NCBI RefSeq assembly: GCF_000420645.1
Contig: NZ_ATVI01000012.1
Span: 62,001-126,000 of the forward strand
DNA from: Nevskia ramosa DSM 11499
GTDB lineage: Bacteria > Pseudomonadota > Gammaproteobacteria > Nevskiales > Nevskiaceae
Direction: 5' to 3'
DNA length: 64,000 bases
The notes beneath the pieces were generated by a model. It was given only the letters and a program-made list of their open reading frames with translations. It did not search any database and had not been told where the DNA came from. The position numbers and the translations under genes are program-made. How positions within the stretch are numbered: the stretch's first letter is position 1; each line of letters opens with the position of its first letter. Positions 11,298 to 20,185 of the stretch are shown one piece after another.

Positions 11298-11448
11298 ATC
11301 GAAGACGGGTCAGCGGTATTGCCGGGCCGATTGCTGGCCGCATTCGTTAGCAGCCGCCAAGTCACTGTGCTAACAGGAAATTTTGACGCCACCGCGGCAT
11401 GGGATGTGCATAGTTGATCCCGTAGCTCAACCGCTCTAGGAGGTCGTC

Positions 11449-12135
11449 ATGCAATCGCCCGACTTTGCGCAGTTTGGTGCCACCGCGCTGGAACAGAGGG
11501 ATCTGCTGTTCCTGTTCGAGCATTTCCCGGTGCCGGAAACCGATGCCGTGGAAGCCGCGCGCCGGGTCATCGAACAGCCGAGCACCTTGGAATCCCTGCT
11601 CGAAAGCCGCTACGTGCAGGATGCGATGCTCGATCCGGCTTCGGCCTGGGTCGATGTCTCGCCGAAGCTCTACTTCAACGTGATGCTGCGCCGGGCGCTG
11701 GCCGGCCGCCGTGATTCCGGCGAGCGCCGGACGATCCACTATCTGTCGAACCTGCTGGCGCTGTTCTCGAACAGCGAGCGCCTGCATCGCGTGCAGGCCG
11801 GCGAAGCGCAGGACTACGACTATCTCGTCGATCTGATGTTCGAGGCCCAGAACGCCGGCCACGAACGGCGCTTCCTGGTGCTGTCGCAGATCGGCAATTA
11901 CGCGCTGTTCCTGGCCGGCTGGTGCGCGCCGTGGATCGAACATCGCCGCCGCTACTTCAATCGGCCGCTGGGCCTGGACTACTACTGCAACATGAGCCGC
12001 TCGCACTTCGCTTCAGCCGCGAAGCACGAACTGGCCGATACCTTTGGCTTGAAGCCGGTGTTCGCGCAGCTGGCGGTGCGCTTCGATTACTACCGGGGTG
12101 GCATCGAGCGGATGGCGAGTACCGCCCTGCACTGA
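11449..12135 (+). CDS. Conserved-looking hypothetical protein, 228 aa
   Basis: Not recognised. The ATG is preceded by a strong Shine-Dalgarno AGGAGG at 11438-11443 with ideal spacing, and codon use matches neighbours, so it is a real gene. The product is soluble, without a signal peptide, mixed alpha-helical, rich in aromatic residues in its C-terminal half (GLDYYCNMSRSHF, RFDYYRGG). No nucleotide-binding or metal motif stands out. It converges with the crotonase gene 17 nt downstream; a small hairpin (GTAGT / ACTAC near 12142-12156) lies in the gap. The preceding photolyase-like gene ends 151 nt upstream on the same strand. Confidence 0.85.
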   Translation: MQSPDFAQFGATALEQRDLLFLFEHFPVPETDAVEAARRVIEQPSTLESLLESRYVQDAMLDPASAWVDVSPKLYFNVMLRRALAGRRDSGERRTIHYLSNLLALFSNSERLHRVQAGEAQDYDYLVDLMFEAQNAGHERRFLVLSQIGNYALFLAGWCAPWIEHRRRYFNRPLGLDYYCNMSRSHFASAAKHELADTFGLKPVFAQLAVRFDYYRGGIERMASTALH

Positions 12136-12152
12136 GCCCCGGTAGTGCAGAA

Positions 12153-12929
12153 CTACTTCTTGAACCAGGTAGCGCCGGACAAGGAGGCCAGCGCTTCCAG
12201 TGCCAGCCCGCCGTGCAGGTCATCGGCCAATGCCCGCTTCAGCGGACGGGTCAGCACGTGCCGGGTGTTGCGCAACAGGATCGGATTACGGCCGGCGAGG
12301 TCAACGGCCAGGGCCTGGGCGCGCGGCATCAGTTCCTGCGTCGGGAGCACTTCGCCGACTACGCCCAGTGCCCTGGCTTCTTCGGCGGCGATCTTCTGGC
12401 CGGTGAGCAGGAAGTAGCGGCCGCGATTCGGCCCGAGCAGCAGCGGCCAGATCACCTGCACGCCATCGCCGGGCACCAGACCGCCGGGGAAATGCGGCGC
12501 GTCCTGGAAGTAGGTGCTGTCGGCGGCCAGCACGATGTCGCAGAGCACGGCCAGTTCGGAATGCACGGTGACCGGGCCGTTGACGGCGGCGATCATCGGC
12601 ACTTCGATGTCGAGCAGGTTGTGCAGCAGGCGGTTGCCTTCGCGGATGATCCGATCCCAGATTTCCGCCGGATATTCGCCGCGCGCCAGTGCGCCGGGAC
12701 CATCGCCGGGCGGCAGCTTGATGAAGGCGTCGCCGCTGCCCGTCAGGATCACCACCCGGTTGTCGCGATCAGCGGCGATGGCGCCGAACAGTTCGCCGAG
12801 TTCGGCATGCGGCGCCGCGCCCCAGATCAGTGGGCCACCGTCGCTGTGCATGCGCACGGTCAGCACGCCGGCGTCGTCGCGGCTGACTTCGGCCGTGCTG
12901 TAGCGGTGCTGGTAGTCGATCAGTTTCAT
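12153..12929 (-). CDS. Crotonase-fold hydrolase resembling 6-oxocamphor hydrolase (beta-diketone C-C hydrolase)
   Basis: 258-aa enoyl-CoA hydratase/isomerase superfamily protein. The segment AAVNGPVTVHSELAVLCDI and the later FQDAPHFPGG and NRGRYFLLTGQ are much closer to 6-oxocamphor hydrolase than to ordinary hydratases. Residues equivalent to that enzyme's catalytic set are kept: H41 (GAAPHAEL), H123 (TVHSE) and D143 (FQDAPHF). The second glutamate of classical hydratases (Q-P-E position) is missing. Predicted to cleave a C-C bond in a cyclic 1,3-diketone rather than hydrate an enoyl-CoA. Two alpha/beta hydrolase genes lie immediately upstream on the same strand (26 and 33 nt gaps), suggesting a catabolic operon. 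Confidence 0.85.
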   Translation of the reverse strand: MKLIDYQHRYSTAEVSRDDAGVLTVRMHSDGGPLIWGAAPHAELGELFGAIAADRDNRVVILTGSGDAFIKLPPGDGPGALARGEYPAEIWDRIIREGNRLLHNLLDIEVPMIAAVNGPVTVHSELAVLCDIVLAADSTYFQDAPHFPGGLVPGDGVQVIWPLLLGPNRGRYFLLTGQKIAAEEARALGVVGEVLPTQELMPRAQALAVDLAGRNPILLRNTRHVLTRPLKRALADDLHGGLALEALASLSGATWFKK

Positions 12930-12955
12930 GACGCGGCCACCTCCAGCTGTGGGGC

Positions 12956-13921
12956 TCAGTCGCCGAGACCGGCGCGGAATGCCAGGTAATCCTGCGCTGC
13001 CCGGCCCGGTGCTTCCAGCATCGGCAGATGACCGATGCCGGCCATCATCAACACTTTCGAGTTCGGCAGCAGGCGATGCAGAATCGCGGCGCCGGAAGGA
13101 TGCAGCACGCGATCCTTATCGCCCCAGACGATCAGGGTCGGCGTCGCCAGCGGCGGATTCATTTCAGCCAGTGTTGCGTCGAGCGCGCCGGACTGCTCGC
13201 GAATCTCGCCGAAGATGTGTTCGTTGAGCGCGTAGTTGGCGATCTGCCGATCGATCAGCACTTGTCGCACCGGCGCCGGAATGAACGGCGGCTTCTGCAT
13301 CACGAACTGCATCAGCCGGCCGAAGTCCTGAGCGCTGCGGGCGAACAGCGGCGGCGGCATGCCGGCGGCGAGCAGCTTGCTCATTTCCGAGTCTTCGGCC
13401 GACATCATGCCGGCCGGATCGAGCAGCCACAGGCTTTGCACGGCTTCCGGATGGGCGATCGCATAGGCCGCCGAAATCCAGCCACCCATCGAGTTGCCGC
13501 CGAGGTGAAAACGGGTCAGACCGAGCTTGCTGACGACCAGCGCAACGCGTTCCACCTGATCGCTGATCCGGTAGCGGGCATCGGCCGGTTTCGAGCTTTC
13601 GCCGAAGCCGGGCAGATCGATCGCATAGACGCGGTAGCGCTTGGTCAGCGTGGCGGCGACGCGGGTCCAGTTGTCCTTGTCGGCGCCGATGCCGTGCAGC
13701 AACAGCAGCGGTGGCGCATTGGCCGGGCCGCCTTCCAGATAGACGATGTGAAGGTTCCCCTCCTTGGCATCGATGTCCATTTCCGAACGCTGCAGCCCGG
13801 CGCGCATCCGCTCCAGGCTCATCGCGGTATCGGCAATCTTCTTCGGCGCCAGGAAGTACAGGCCGATGTAGACGGCAATGGTCAGCGCGAGCAGCAGCAG
13901 GAAGGCTTTCAGGATCAGCAC
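12956..13921 (-). CDS. Membrane-anchored alpha/beta hydrolase
   Basis: 321-aa hydrolase with an N-terminal hydrophobic helix (residues 2-24) acting as signal anchor. Oxyanion motif LLLHGIGA follows at 74-80. The triad is S144 in GGNSMGGW, D270 in WGDKDRV and H298 in GIGHLP. The fold resembles lipases/meta-cleavage-type hydrolases. It sits between the 6-oxocamphor-hydrolase-like gene and a second alpha/beta hydrolase in one direction, with short gaps. Natural ester or C-C substrate cannot be assigned. Confidence 0.92.
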   Translation of the reverse strand: MLILKAFLLLLALTIAVYIGLYFLAPKKIADTAMSLERMRAGLQRSEMDIDAKEGNLHIVYLEGGPANAPPLLLLHGIGADKDNWTRVAATLTKRYRVYAIDLPGFGESSKPADARYRISDQVERVALVVSKLGLTRFHLGGNSMGGWISAAYAIAHPEAVQSLWLLDPAGMMSAEDSEMSKLLAAGMPPPLFARSAQDFGRLMQFVMQKPPFIPAPVRQVLIDRQIANYALNEHIFGEIREQSGALDATLAEMNPPLATPTLIVWGDKDRVLHPSGAAILHRLLPNSKVLMMAGIGHLPMLEAPGRAAQDYLAFRAGLGD

Positions 13922-13954
13922 GGAAACTCCGGGGTAGCGAAAACAGAGAAGGCT

Positions 13955-14911
13955 TCAGGCCAGCCAGCGCGACAGCTGCGTGTAGACGTCGGGATGATTG
14001 ACCAGCCGCAGATGATGCAGGCTGGGCAACATCAGGCCGTCGCCATCGATGAACGGCACTTTCAGCGTTTCGTTCAGATGATGGCCGCTGGCGCTGTCGT
14101 GCAGCACCAGACCATCGCCGATCCAGCGCGTCCGCGGATGCAGCGGGCCGTCGCCGAGCATCGCGCCGATGAAGTGCAGCCGCGCCTTCGGCAGGCGCAG
14201 CACTGGCTGGCGGGTGTCGTGACCGATCAGGTCCTGATCGTGGTCGCGCCAATCGTCGTGGCGCAGGCTGCCGTGGCGCAGATCCTTGATGCCGGCCGAG
14301 CGGGCGTTGATCGCCGTCGCCAGCGGGCGAGTGATGTCGAGCATGCCGAGCAGGCTGGTCGCCAGATGGCCGAAGCGCTCCAGCGGCGCGCCGTGATGCG
14401 GGCTGCCGAGGCAGACCAGATGGGTGATCTTTTCCGGCCACAACAAGCCCTGTTCGAGCGCCTGATGCGCTGCACTGCGGGCGATCAGCCCGCCCATGCT
14501 GTGACCGATCAGCGCCACGCGGCGCACTTTCACCGGCCAGTTTGCGAGCAGGGTTTCGAGTGCGGCGGCGAAGTCCTCGCCGTTCTCGGAGATGTGCCGG
14601 CCGCTGTTGTAGCGGAGGAACACCGGCGTGTAGCGGTGCTCGCGCTGCAGCTTCGAGGCGTAGGTATCGCCATCGTGCTGGTCGGCATAGGTCGACCAGA
14701 TGTGCTCGTCGCAGCACAGGCCGTGCAGGAACACCGCGATGTCACCGCTGGCGTCCGGATGCTCGGCGGCGAGCGCCGCGCGAGTCAGCGACAGCAGGCA
14801 GCCCTGGCGATCACGGAAGCCGAACGTGGTCGCCAGGCCATTGCCGCTTTTGGCGAGGAAATCGCCGAACACGCCATTGGTAGCGCTGACGACCGCTTGC
14901 AGGCGATTCAC
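13955..14911 (-). CDS. Alpha/beta hydrolase, PGAP1/lipase-like
   Basis: 318-aa putative esterase or lipase without a clear signal peptide. The oxyanion region is FLHGLCCDEHIW (61-72), the nucleophile S138 lies in IGHSMGGLIARSA, and the C-terminal histidine is probably in the LPSLHHLRL region. The first codon overlaps the stop of the 100-aa gene upstream by 4 nt (ATGA), so translation is probably coupled. Substrate unknown; neighbours suggest lipid or cyclic-ketone breakdown. Confidence 0.9.
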   Translation of the reverse strand: MNRLQAVVSATNGVFGDFLAKSGNGLATTFGFRDRQGCLLSLTRAALAAEHPDASGDIAVFLHGLCCDEHIWSTYADQHDGDTYASKLQREHRYTPVFLRYNSGRHISENGEDFAAALETLLANWPVKVRRVALIGHSMGGLIARSAAHQALEQGLLWPEKITHLVCLGSPHHGAPLERFGHLATSLLGMLDITRPLATAINARSAGIKDLRHGSLRHDDWRDHDQDLIGHDTRQPVLRLPKARLHFIGAMLGDGPLHPRTRWIGDGLVLHDSASGHHLNETLKVPFIDGDGLMLPSLHHLRLVNHPDVYTQLSRWLA

Positions 14912-15210
14912 CAGCGCACCCGCCCCGGCTGATCCTGAATCTGGTCGAGCACCCGGATCGCCGCATCGCAGCCGACCGCGCTCAGGCCACGGACGCCGAG
15001 GTGCACGCCTTTGGTGATGCCGTCGTGGAACTGCCGAACCACGCCGCTGAACTGCGCCACCACCGGCACGAAAGCCAGCACGCGGAACGGTTTGTCGGCG
15101 ATCGCCAGATGGGTTTCCTCGATGCGGGCGCTGCCGCGATCGATGCCAGCCTTAAGTAAGGCGATGGCGCCGCGCAACTGGCGCGATGATTCGTCGGTGC
15201 TTGCGGACAT
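14908..15210 (-). CDS. Small soluble protein, 100 aa, coupled to the downstream hydrolase
   Basis: Not assigned to a family with confidence. The start at 15210 (MSASTDES) is chosen over a longer frame to 15315, whose extra 35 residues look non-coding. The N-terminal 40 residues form a likely amphipathic helix (QLRGAIALLKAGIDRGSARIEE in outline), followed by a hydrophobic VLAFVPVVAQFSGVV stretch. Its stop overlaps the start of the hydrolase at 14911. The tight coupling suggests a partner or chaperone of that hydrolase. Confidence 0.7.
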   Translation of the reverse strand: MSASTDESSRQLRGAIALLKAGIDRGSARIEETHLAIADKPFRVLAFVPVVAQFSGVVRQFHDGITKGVHLGVRGLSAVGCDAAIRVLDQIQDQPGRVRW

Positions 15211-15351
15211 GATGGCGACCCGGTTGGTGATGTGAACAATCGTGCACAAATATTTGCGCCCTGTCCACTGCAGTCTCTTTCTGGTTCTGCCCGTTGCCCG
15301 CAGAATCGCGCCCAAACTATCAGCCGCCCACTCGTATTACGGAGATTCCCC

Positions 15352-16344
15352 TTGGCCCTGCCTGCCGTGCTGCAAAACCTGCGTCTGCCGGTGATCTGTT
15401 CGCCGATGTTCATCGCCTCGAACCCGCGTCTGGTCATCGAGCAGTGCAAGGCTGGCTTGGTCGGCTCGTTCCCGGCGCTGAACGCGCGGCCGCAGTCGCG
15501 GCTTGGCGAGTGGCTGGTCGAGATCGAAACCGCGCTGGCGGCGTTCGAGGCGGCCAATCCGGGTAAGAAGGCGGCGCCGTTCGCGGTCAACCAGATCGTC
15601 CACAAGTCCAACGATCGCCTCGAAGCCGACATGGCGACCTGCGTCGAGCACAAGGTGCCGATTATCATCACCTCCCTGCGCGCGCCGGACGCCATCGTTC
15701 CGGCCGTGCACAGCTACGGCGGTCTGGTGTTCCATGACGTGATCAGCGTGCGCCACGCGCAGAAAGCGCTGGAAGCCGGTGTCGACGGCCTGATCCTGGT
15801 CTGCGCCGGTGCCGGCGGCCACGCCGGCACCTTGTCGCCGTTCGCGCTGGTCGGCGAGATCCGCAAGTTCTACAAGGGACCGATCATCCTGTCCGGCTCG
15901 ATCGCCAGCGGCGACGCCATCCTCAGCGCGCAGGCGATGGGCGCCGACATCGCCTACATCGGCACCCGCTGGCTGGCCACGCCGGAAGCGAATGTCAGCG
16001 ACGGCTATCGCCAGGCGATCGTCGAATCCGGCGCTGGCGACATCGTCTACACGCCGTATTTCTCGGGCGTGCATGGCAACTATCTGAAGAAGAGCATCGT
16101 CCTCGCCGGCATGGACCCGGACAATCTCCCGCACGCCGACGCCAGCAAGATGAACCTAGGCAGCGGCGGCGCCGATGCCGACAGCAGCACCGCCAAGGCC
16201 TGGAAGGACATCTGGGGCGCCGGTCAGGGCGTGGGCCTGATCGACTCGATCAAGCCGACTGCCGAAGTGGTCAACCAGCTGGAAGCCGAGTACCGCGCGG
16301 CGAAGGCGCGGATGCTGGCGGCGTCGCAGGCCTACGCAGGCTGA
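15352..16344 (+). CDS. Nitronate monooxygenase (2-nitropropane dioxygenase family)
   Basis: FMN-dependent TIM-barrel enzyme of 330 aa oxidising alkyl nitronates; related members act as FMN-linked oxidases of other substrates. Family features are LRLPVICSPM at the N-terminus, VNQIVHKSN, and the FMN-phosphate segments GAGGHAG and LSGSIASGD. The start is taken as TTG at 15352 because it is preceded by GGAG at 15341-15344 and begins the conserved region; the next ATG (15406) would remove conserved residues. Divergent from the small gene at 15210 with a 141-nt gap. It is followed by a hairpin shared with tetR. Confidence 0.93.
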   Translation: MALPAVLQNLRLPVICSPMFIASNPRLVIEQCKAGLVGSFPALNARPQSRLGEWLVEIETALAAFEAANPGKKAAPFAVNQIVHKSNDRLEADMATCVEHKVPIIITSLRAPDAIVPAVHSYGGLVFHDVISVRHAQKALEAGVDGLILVCAGAGGHAGTLSPFALVGEIRKFYKGPIILSGSIASGDAILSAQAMGADIAYIGTRWLATPEANVSDGYRQAIVESGAGDIVYTPYFSGVHGNYLKKSIVLAGMDPDNLPHADASKMNLGSGGADADSSTAKAWKDIWGAGQGVGLIDSIKPTAEVVNQLEAEYRAAKARMLAASQAYAG

Positions 16345-16353
16345 TGACCACGT

Positions 16354-16379
16354 AGCAGGCGGCTAATCGGCCGCCTGCT
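16354..16379. terminator. Bidirectional hairpin between convergent genes
   Basis: AGCAGGCGGC and GCCGCCTGCT form a perfect 10-bp stem with a 6-nt loop between the convergent nitronate monooxygenase and tetR genes. The tetR stop codon lies in the loop. Only short T-runs flank it, so termination may be weak. Confidence 0.5.
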
Positions 16380-17016
16380 TCCTGCGCCGTTCCGAGCGCG
16401 CCGAGGCTTCGACGACCGCCAGCAGACGCGGTCCGAACAGCGTATCGAGCATTGGCTGGATCAACTCTTCCAGGCTGCGGCCGACGGTCAACTGGCCAGC
16501 CAGATGCAGGCTCAGCAAACCGTGGAGCGCTGCCCAGGTGACGTGCGCGCCGGTCGCCCCATCGCCGGGAATCAGTCTGGCATCGACGGCTTCCTGGTAC
16601 GCGGTCTGAACTGTCGCCATCGCGCGCAGCCGCGCCGCGTGCAGTTCGGGGAAATCGGTCGGATCGGGCTGGCTCAGCGAGAACATCAGCCGGTACTCGG
16701 ACGGCTGTGATTGCGCGAAGGCGATGGCGGTTCGGGCAATCGCATGCAGCTTGAGCAGTGGCGACTCCAGGCCTTCGACGGCGGCTTCCAACAGCGCGGT
16801 CAGGCGCTCGAACCACACGGCGCGCAGTGCCGCAAAGATGTGTTCCTTGTTCTTGAAATAGCGATACGGCAGCGCCTGGCTGCGGCCCATTGCCGCGGCG
16901 ATCGCCCGCAAGGTCACGGCATCGTAGCCATCACGTTCATAGAGCGCCGCAGCGGCCGCGCAGATTTCGGCGCGGACGCCGTCGGCTGCTTCGGTGGATA
17001 GGCGGGGGCGAGCCAT
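16363..17016 (-). CDS. TetR-family transcriptional regulator
   Basis: 217-aa repressor-type protein. The N-terminal helix-turn-helix spans about residues 15-62, with VTLRAIAAAMGRSQALPYRY as the recognition region, followed by a TetR_C-like helical ligand domain that ends with a basic tail. It is the last gene of a minus-strand run rimO, orf92, rluF, HI0933, tesB, tetR, 39 nt after tesB, and may control tesB or lipid genes. No obvious operator palindrome was found in its own upstream gap. Confidence 0.93.
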   Translation of the reverse strand: MARPRLSTEAADGVRAEICAAAAALYERDGYDAVTLRAIAAAMGRSQALPYRYFKNKEHIFAALRAVWFERLTALLEAAVEGLESPLLKLHAIARTAIAFAQSQPSEYRLMFSLSQPDPTDFPELHAARLRAMATVQTAYQEAVDARLIPGDGATGAHVTWAALHGLLSLHLAGQLTVGRSLEELIQPMLDTLFGPRLLAVVEASARSERRRKQAAD

Positions 17017-17055
17017 GGGCCGGGATGCGTCCGATCAGCAGAATGCGCGTTGCAA

Positions 17056-17937
17056 TCAGCGCGTGATCTGCCGCATCAAGCACTCCTGCGCCGCGCTCGC
17101 CACCAGCCGGCCAGTGCGGTCATAGATCAGCCCGCGCGACATGCCGCGCACCGATTGCGCACTCGGCGAATCCATCGCGTACAGCAGCCAGTCGTCGGCG
17201 CGCACGTCGCGGTGGAACCACAGCGCGTGGTCGATCGAGGCGACGATCATGTCGCTGGAGAACCAGCTGCGGCCGTGCGGCAATAGTGCGGTCGAGGCCA
17301 GATTGAAATCGGAGGCGTAGGCGAGCACGCAGCGGTGCAGCATCGGATCGTCCGGCAGCTTGCCGGCGGCGCGGAACCAGATGCCCTGCTGCGGCGCCCG
17401 CTTCTCCGGCTGGAACGGGTCCATCGGCGCTACCCAGGCGAACTCGAAGGCCTGCTCGTTGGTGAAGGCGATGCGCAGGCGCTCGGGGAAATCCGGGTTG
17501 CGCGCCACTTCGTCCGCCAGCCATTGCTTGCGCAATTCCAGCTGGCTGGCCAGCGATTCCGGCGTCGGCACCTCGGGCATTTCGACCTGATGCTCGAAGC
17601 CTTCCTCGGCGCGCTGGAACGAGGCCATCAGGGTCAGGATCGGCTGGCCGTGCTGGATCGCCTGCACGCGGCGCGTGGTGAAGCTGCGGCCATCACGGAC
17701 CCGATCGACTTCGTAGACGATCGCCGCATCCATGTCGCCCGGGCGCAGGAAGTAGGCGTGCAGTGAATGCGGCAACTGGCCTTCGACGGTGCGCGTCGCC
17801 GCGACCAGCGCCTGGCTGACCACCTGGCCGCCGTAGACGCTGCGGCCGCCGAGATGGCGGGACTGGCCCCGAAACAGGTTGACTTCCAGGGGTTCCAGAT
17901 CGAGCAGGCTGACCAGATCGGCGAGGCAGGGGTTCAT
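17056..17937 (-). CDS. tesB: Acyl-CoA thioesterase II
   Basis: 293-aa double-hotdog thioesterase hydrolysing medium and long acyl-CoAs to free acids. Hallmarks are NLFRGQS near the start, RSVYGGQVVSQAL, HSLHAYFLRPGD and the C-terminal hotdog with ASDFNLASTALLPHG and SIDHALWFHRD. ATG at 17937 gives the standard family N-terminus (MNPCLADLVSLLDLEPLE); a longer frame to 18024 adds non-conserved residues overlapping the preceding gene. It follows the HI0933 gene by 44 nt and precedes tetR. Confidence 0.96.
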   Translation of the reverse strand: MNPCLADLVSLLDLEPLEVNLFRGQSRHLGGRSVYGGQVVSQALVAATRTVEGQLPHSLHAYFLRPGDMDAAIVYEVDRVRDGRSFTTRRVQAIQHGQPILTLMASFQRAEEGFEHQVEMPEVPTPESLASQLELRKQWLADEVARNPDFPERLRIAFTNEQAFEFAWVAPMDPFQPEKRAPQQGIWFRAAGKLPDDPMLHRCVLAYASDFNLASTALLPHGRSWFSSDMIVASIDHALWFHRDVRADDWLLYAMDSPSAQSVRGMSRGLIYDRTGRLVASAAQECLMRQITR

Positions 17938-17981
17938 CGGTTTTCCACTTGTCTTAGATATGAAAGGGTAGCCCAGAGCGC

Positions 17982-19166
17982 TCACACCGAGTGTCCGGCC
18001 GCGTGGCCGGACGCCCAGGCCCACTGGAAGTTGTAGCCGCCGAGCCAGCCGGTGACATCGACCACTTCGCCGATGAAGTACAGGCCGGGCTGATGCCTGG
18101 ACATCATCGTGCTCGATGACAGGCCATTGGTATCAACGCCACCGAGTGTCACTTCGGCGGTGCGATAGCCCTCGGTGCCGCTGGCGGTGATCGGCCATTC
18201 GCTGAGCTGCGCGGCGATCGCTTTCAGCTCGGCGGCGCGGTACTGGCGCAGCGGCTTGTTGGCGATCCAGCGCTCGCACAAGCGCTGGGCGAAGCGCTTC
18301 GGCAGCGCTTCGGAAAGCACTGTCTTGAGTTCGCTGGCCGGTCGTTCGGCTTGTTGCGCGGCGAGCCAGGTTTCGGCGTCATCGTTCGGCAGCAGGTTCA
18401 GGGACAGCGGCTGTCCCGGCTGCCAGTACGAGGAAATCTGCAGGATCGCCGGGCCGCTGAGGCCACGATGGGTCAGCAGCAGCGCGCCACGAAAGCTCGT
18501 GTCTTCGGCCGAGACTTCGACTGGCAAGGCGACGCCGGACAGATCGGCGTAATCCTCCAGCGGCTTGCCGGACAAGGTCAGCGGCACCAGGCCGGCGCGC
18601 GTCGGCAGCACGTCGTGGCCGAACTGCCTGGCGAGCTGATAGCCGAAGCCGGTTGCGCCCATCGAAGGAATCGACAGGCCGCCGGTGGCGACGACGATCG
18701 AAGCGGCCGAGTAGACGCCGCGCGCGGTGATGACCTCAAAGACGCCGTTGCGCTGCTGCACGGCGTTGATCGTGCAATCGGTCTCGATCACCACATTCGC
18801 ATCGCGGCATTCGTCGAGCAGCATGCGCAGGATCAGCTTCGAGGATTCGTCGCAGAACAGCTGGCCGAGTTCCTTCTCGTGGTACTTGATGCCGTGCTTG
18901 TCGACCAGCGCGATGAAATCCCAGGGCGTGTAGCGGGCGAGCGCGGACTTGCAGAAATGCGGATTGGCCGACAGGTAGTTCGCTGCCGTCGTCCCGGTAT
19001 TGGTGAAATTGCAGCGCCCGCCGCCGGACATCAGGATCTTCTTGCCGACCTTGTTGGCGTGCTCGATGACGCGCACCCGCTTGCCACGCTGGCCGGCCGT
19101 GAACGCGCAGAACAGGCCGGCGGCGCCGGCGCCGAGCACCAGCACGTCGTCGGTGGTGATGGTCAC
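17982..19166 (-). CDS. HI0933-family FAD-dependent oxidoreductase
   Basis: 394-aa flavoprotein of the YhiN/HI0933 family, physiological reaction unknown. The FAD Rossmann motif is VLGAGAAGLF at 9-18 and the hallmark SGGGRCNFTNTG follows at about 47-58. The C-terminal GEVVDVTGWLGGYNFQWAWASG segment is the second FAD contact. The GTG at 19166 is taken as the start: it overlaps the rluF stop by 4 nt (GTGA), has a weak AAGG upstream, and starts immediately before the conserved region. An ATG frame to 19307 would overlap rluF by 145 nt without family similarity. Confidence 0.93.
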   Translation of the reverse strand: MTITTDDVLVLGAGAAGLFCAFTAGQRGKRVRVIEHANKVGKKILMSGGGRCNFTNTGTTAANYLSANPHFCKSALARYTPWDFIALVDKHGIKYHEKELGQLFCDESSKLILRMLLDECRDANVVIETDCTINAVQQRNGVFEVITARGVYSAASIVVATGGLSIPSMGATGFGYQLARQFGHDVLPTRAGLVPLTLSGKPLEDYADLSGVALPVEVSAEDTSFRGALLLTHRGLSGPAILQISSYWQPGQPLSLNLLPNDDAETWLAAQQAERPASELKTVLSEALPKRFAQRLCERWIANKPLRQYRAAELKAIAAQLSEWPITASGTEGYRTAEVTLGGVDTNGLSSSTMMSRHQPGLYFIGEVVDVTGWLGGYNFQWAWASGHAAGHSV

Positions 19167-19864
19167 CAGACCTTGCGCTCGGGCAGCAGGCCGCGCAGCT
19201 CTTCCGGCGTCAGATCGCGCCACGCCCCGACCTTCAGATTGCCCAGCCGCACATTGATGATGCGCACCCGCTGCAGGCGCACCACCTTGTAATCGAAGGC
19301 GGCGCACATGCGGCGAATCTGCCGGTTCAGGCCCTGGGTCAAGGTGATCTTGAAGCTGAACTCGCCGAGCGCTTCGAGCTTGCAGGGCTTGGTGCGTTCT
19401 TCTAGTTCGGTGAGAAAAACGCCGCGGCTCATCACGGTGATGAAGCTTGGTGTCACCGCGCGGTTCACGGTCACCCGGTATTCCTTCTCGTGATTGTTTT
19501 CCGAGCGCAGGATTTCGTTGACGATGTCGCCGTTGTTGGTCAGCAGGATCAGACCATCGGAGTCCTTGTCGAGCCGGCCGATCGGGAAGATGCGTTCGCG
19601 GTGCTTGATGAAATCGACGATGTTGCCGGCGACGTGGCGCTCGGTCGTGCAGGTGATGCCGACCGGCTTGTTCATCGCGATGTAGACGTGGCTGGACGCG
19701 GCACCGATCGGCTTGCCGTCGACTGCCACCGTGTCGCCATCGTTGACCTGGGTGCCGAGGGTCGCGATCACGCCATTGACCGAGACGCGGCCGGCCTCGA
19801 TCCAGCCATCGGCTTCGCGGCGCGAGCTGATGCCGGTTTCGGCGATGAATTTGTTCAGACGCAT
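19163..19864 (-). CDS. rluF: 23S rRNA pseudouridine synthase RluF-like
   Basis: 233-aa pseudouridine synthase. Residues 1-50 are an S4 RNA-binding domain (RLNKFIAETGISSRREAD), and the catalytic aspartate is D99 in GRLDKDSDGLILLTN. The sequence around HVAGNIVDFI and NHEKEYRVTVN fits RluF (23S U2604 in Escherichia coli) better than RsuA or RluB. It follows the small membrane-protein gene by 31 nt and overlaps the HI0933 gene by 4 nt, so it is part of the rimO run. Confidence 0.92.
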   Translation of the reverse strand: MRLNKFIAETGISSRREADGWIEAGRVSVNGVIATLGTQVNDGDTVAVDGKPIGAASSHVYIAMNKPVGITCTTERHVAGNIVDFIKHRERIFPIGRLDKDSDGLILLTNNGDIVNEILRSENNHEKEYRVTVNRAVTPSFITVMSRGVFLTELEERTKPCKLEALGEFSFKITLTQGLNRQIRRMCAAFDYKVVRLQRVRIINVRLGNLKVGAWRDLTPEELRGLLPERKVW

Positions 19865-19895
19865 GGGTTCAGCCGCATGGATTCAGACGCATCGG

Positions 19896-20174
19896 TCAGC
19901 CGACGTAGTGCATGGCCGCCGCCGCGCCGAACGAGAACGCAGCCCGCAGCAGGCGGGCTGCGCGGTCGCGCGGCAGCATCAGCTGATCGATCTCTTCTTC
20001 CGGCAAGCCGGCGCGCTGATAGCTTTCCTCGCGCTCCTTGCGGGTGATCGTGCGGTCGATCAGGCCGGACACCAGCCAGCAGAACACGAAGTAGATCGCG
20101 CTGACGAAGCCGAATGCCACCAGGCTGACCAGCAGCAGGCCCCAGGATGTCAGCGGCTTCAGCCAGCGATCCAT
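19896..20174 (-). CDS. Small membrane protein, 92 aa
   Basis: Not assigned. The product has one long or two short membrane helices in residues 8-38 (WGLLLVSLVAFGFVSAIYFV then FCWLVSGLI), a charged middle part (TRKEREESYQRAGLPEEEID), and an alanine-rich end. It starts 11 nt after rimO and precedes rluF, so it is surely co-transcribed. The short gap, codon use and credible membrane profile support it as a real gene. Confidence 0.8.
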   Translation of the reverse strand: MDRWLKPLTSWGLLLVSLVAFGFVSAIYFVFCWLVSGLIDRTITRKEREESYQRAGLPEEEIDQLMLPRDRAARLLRAAFSFGAAAAMHYVG

Positions 20175-20185
20175 GAGGCCGGGTG

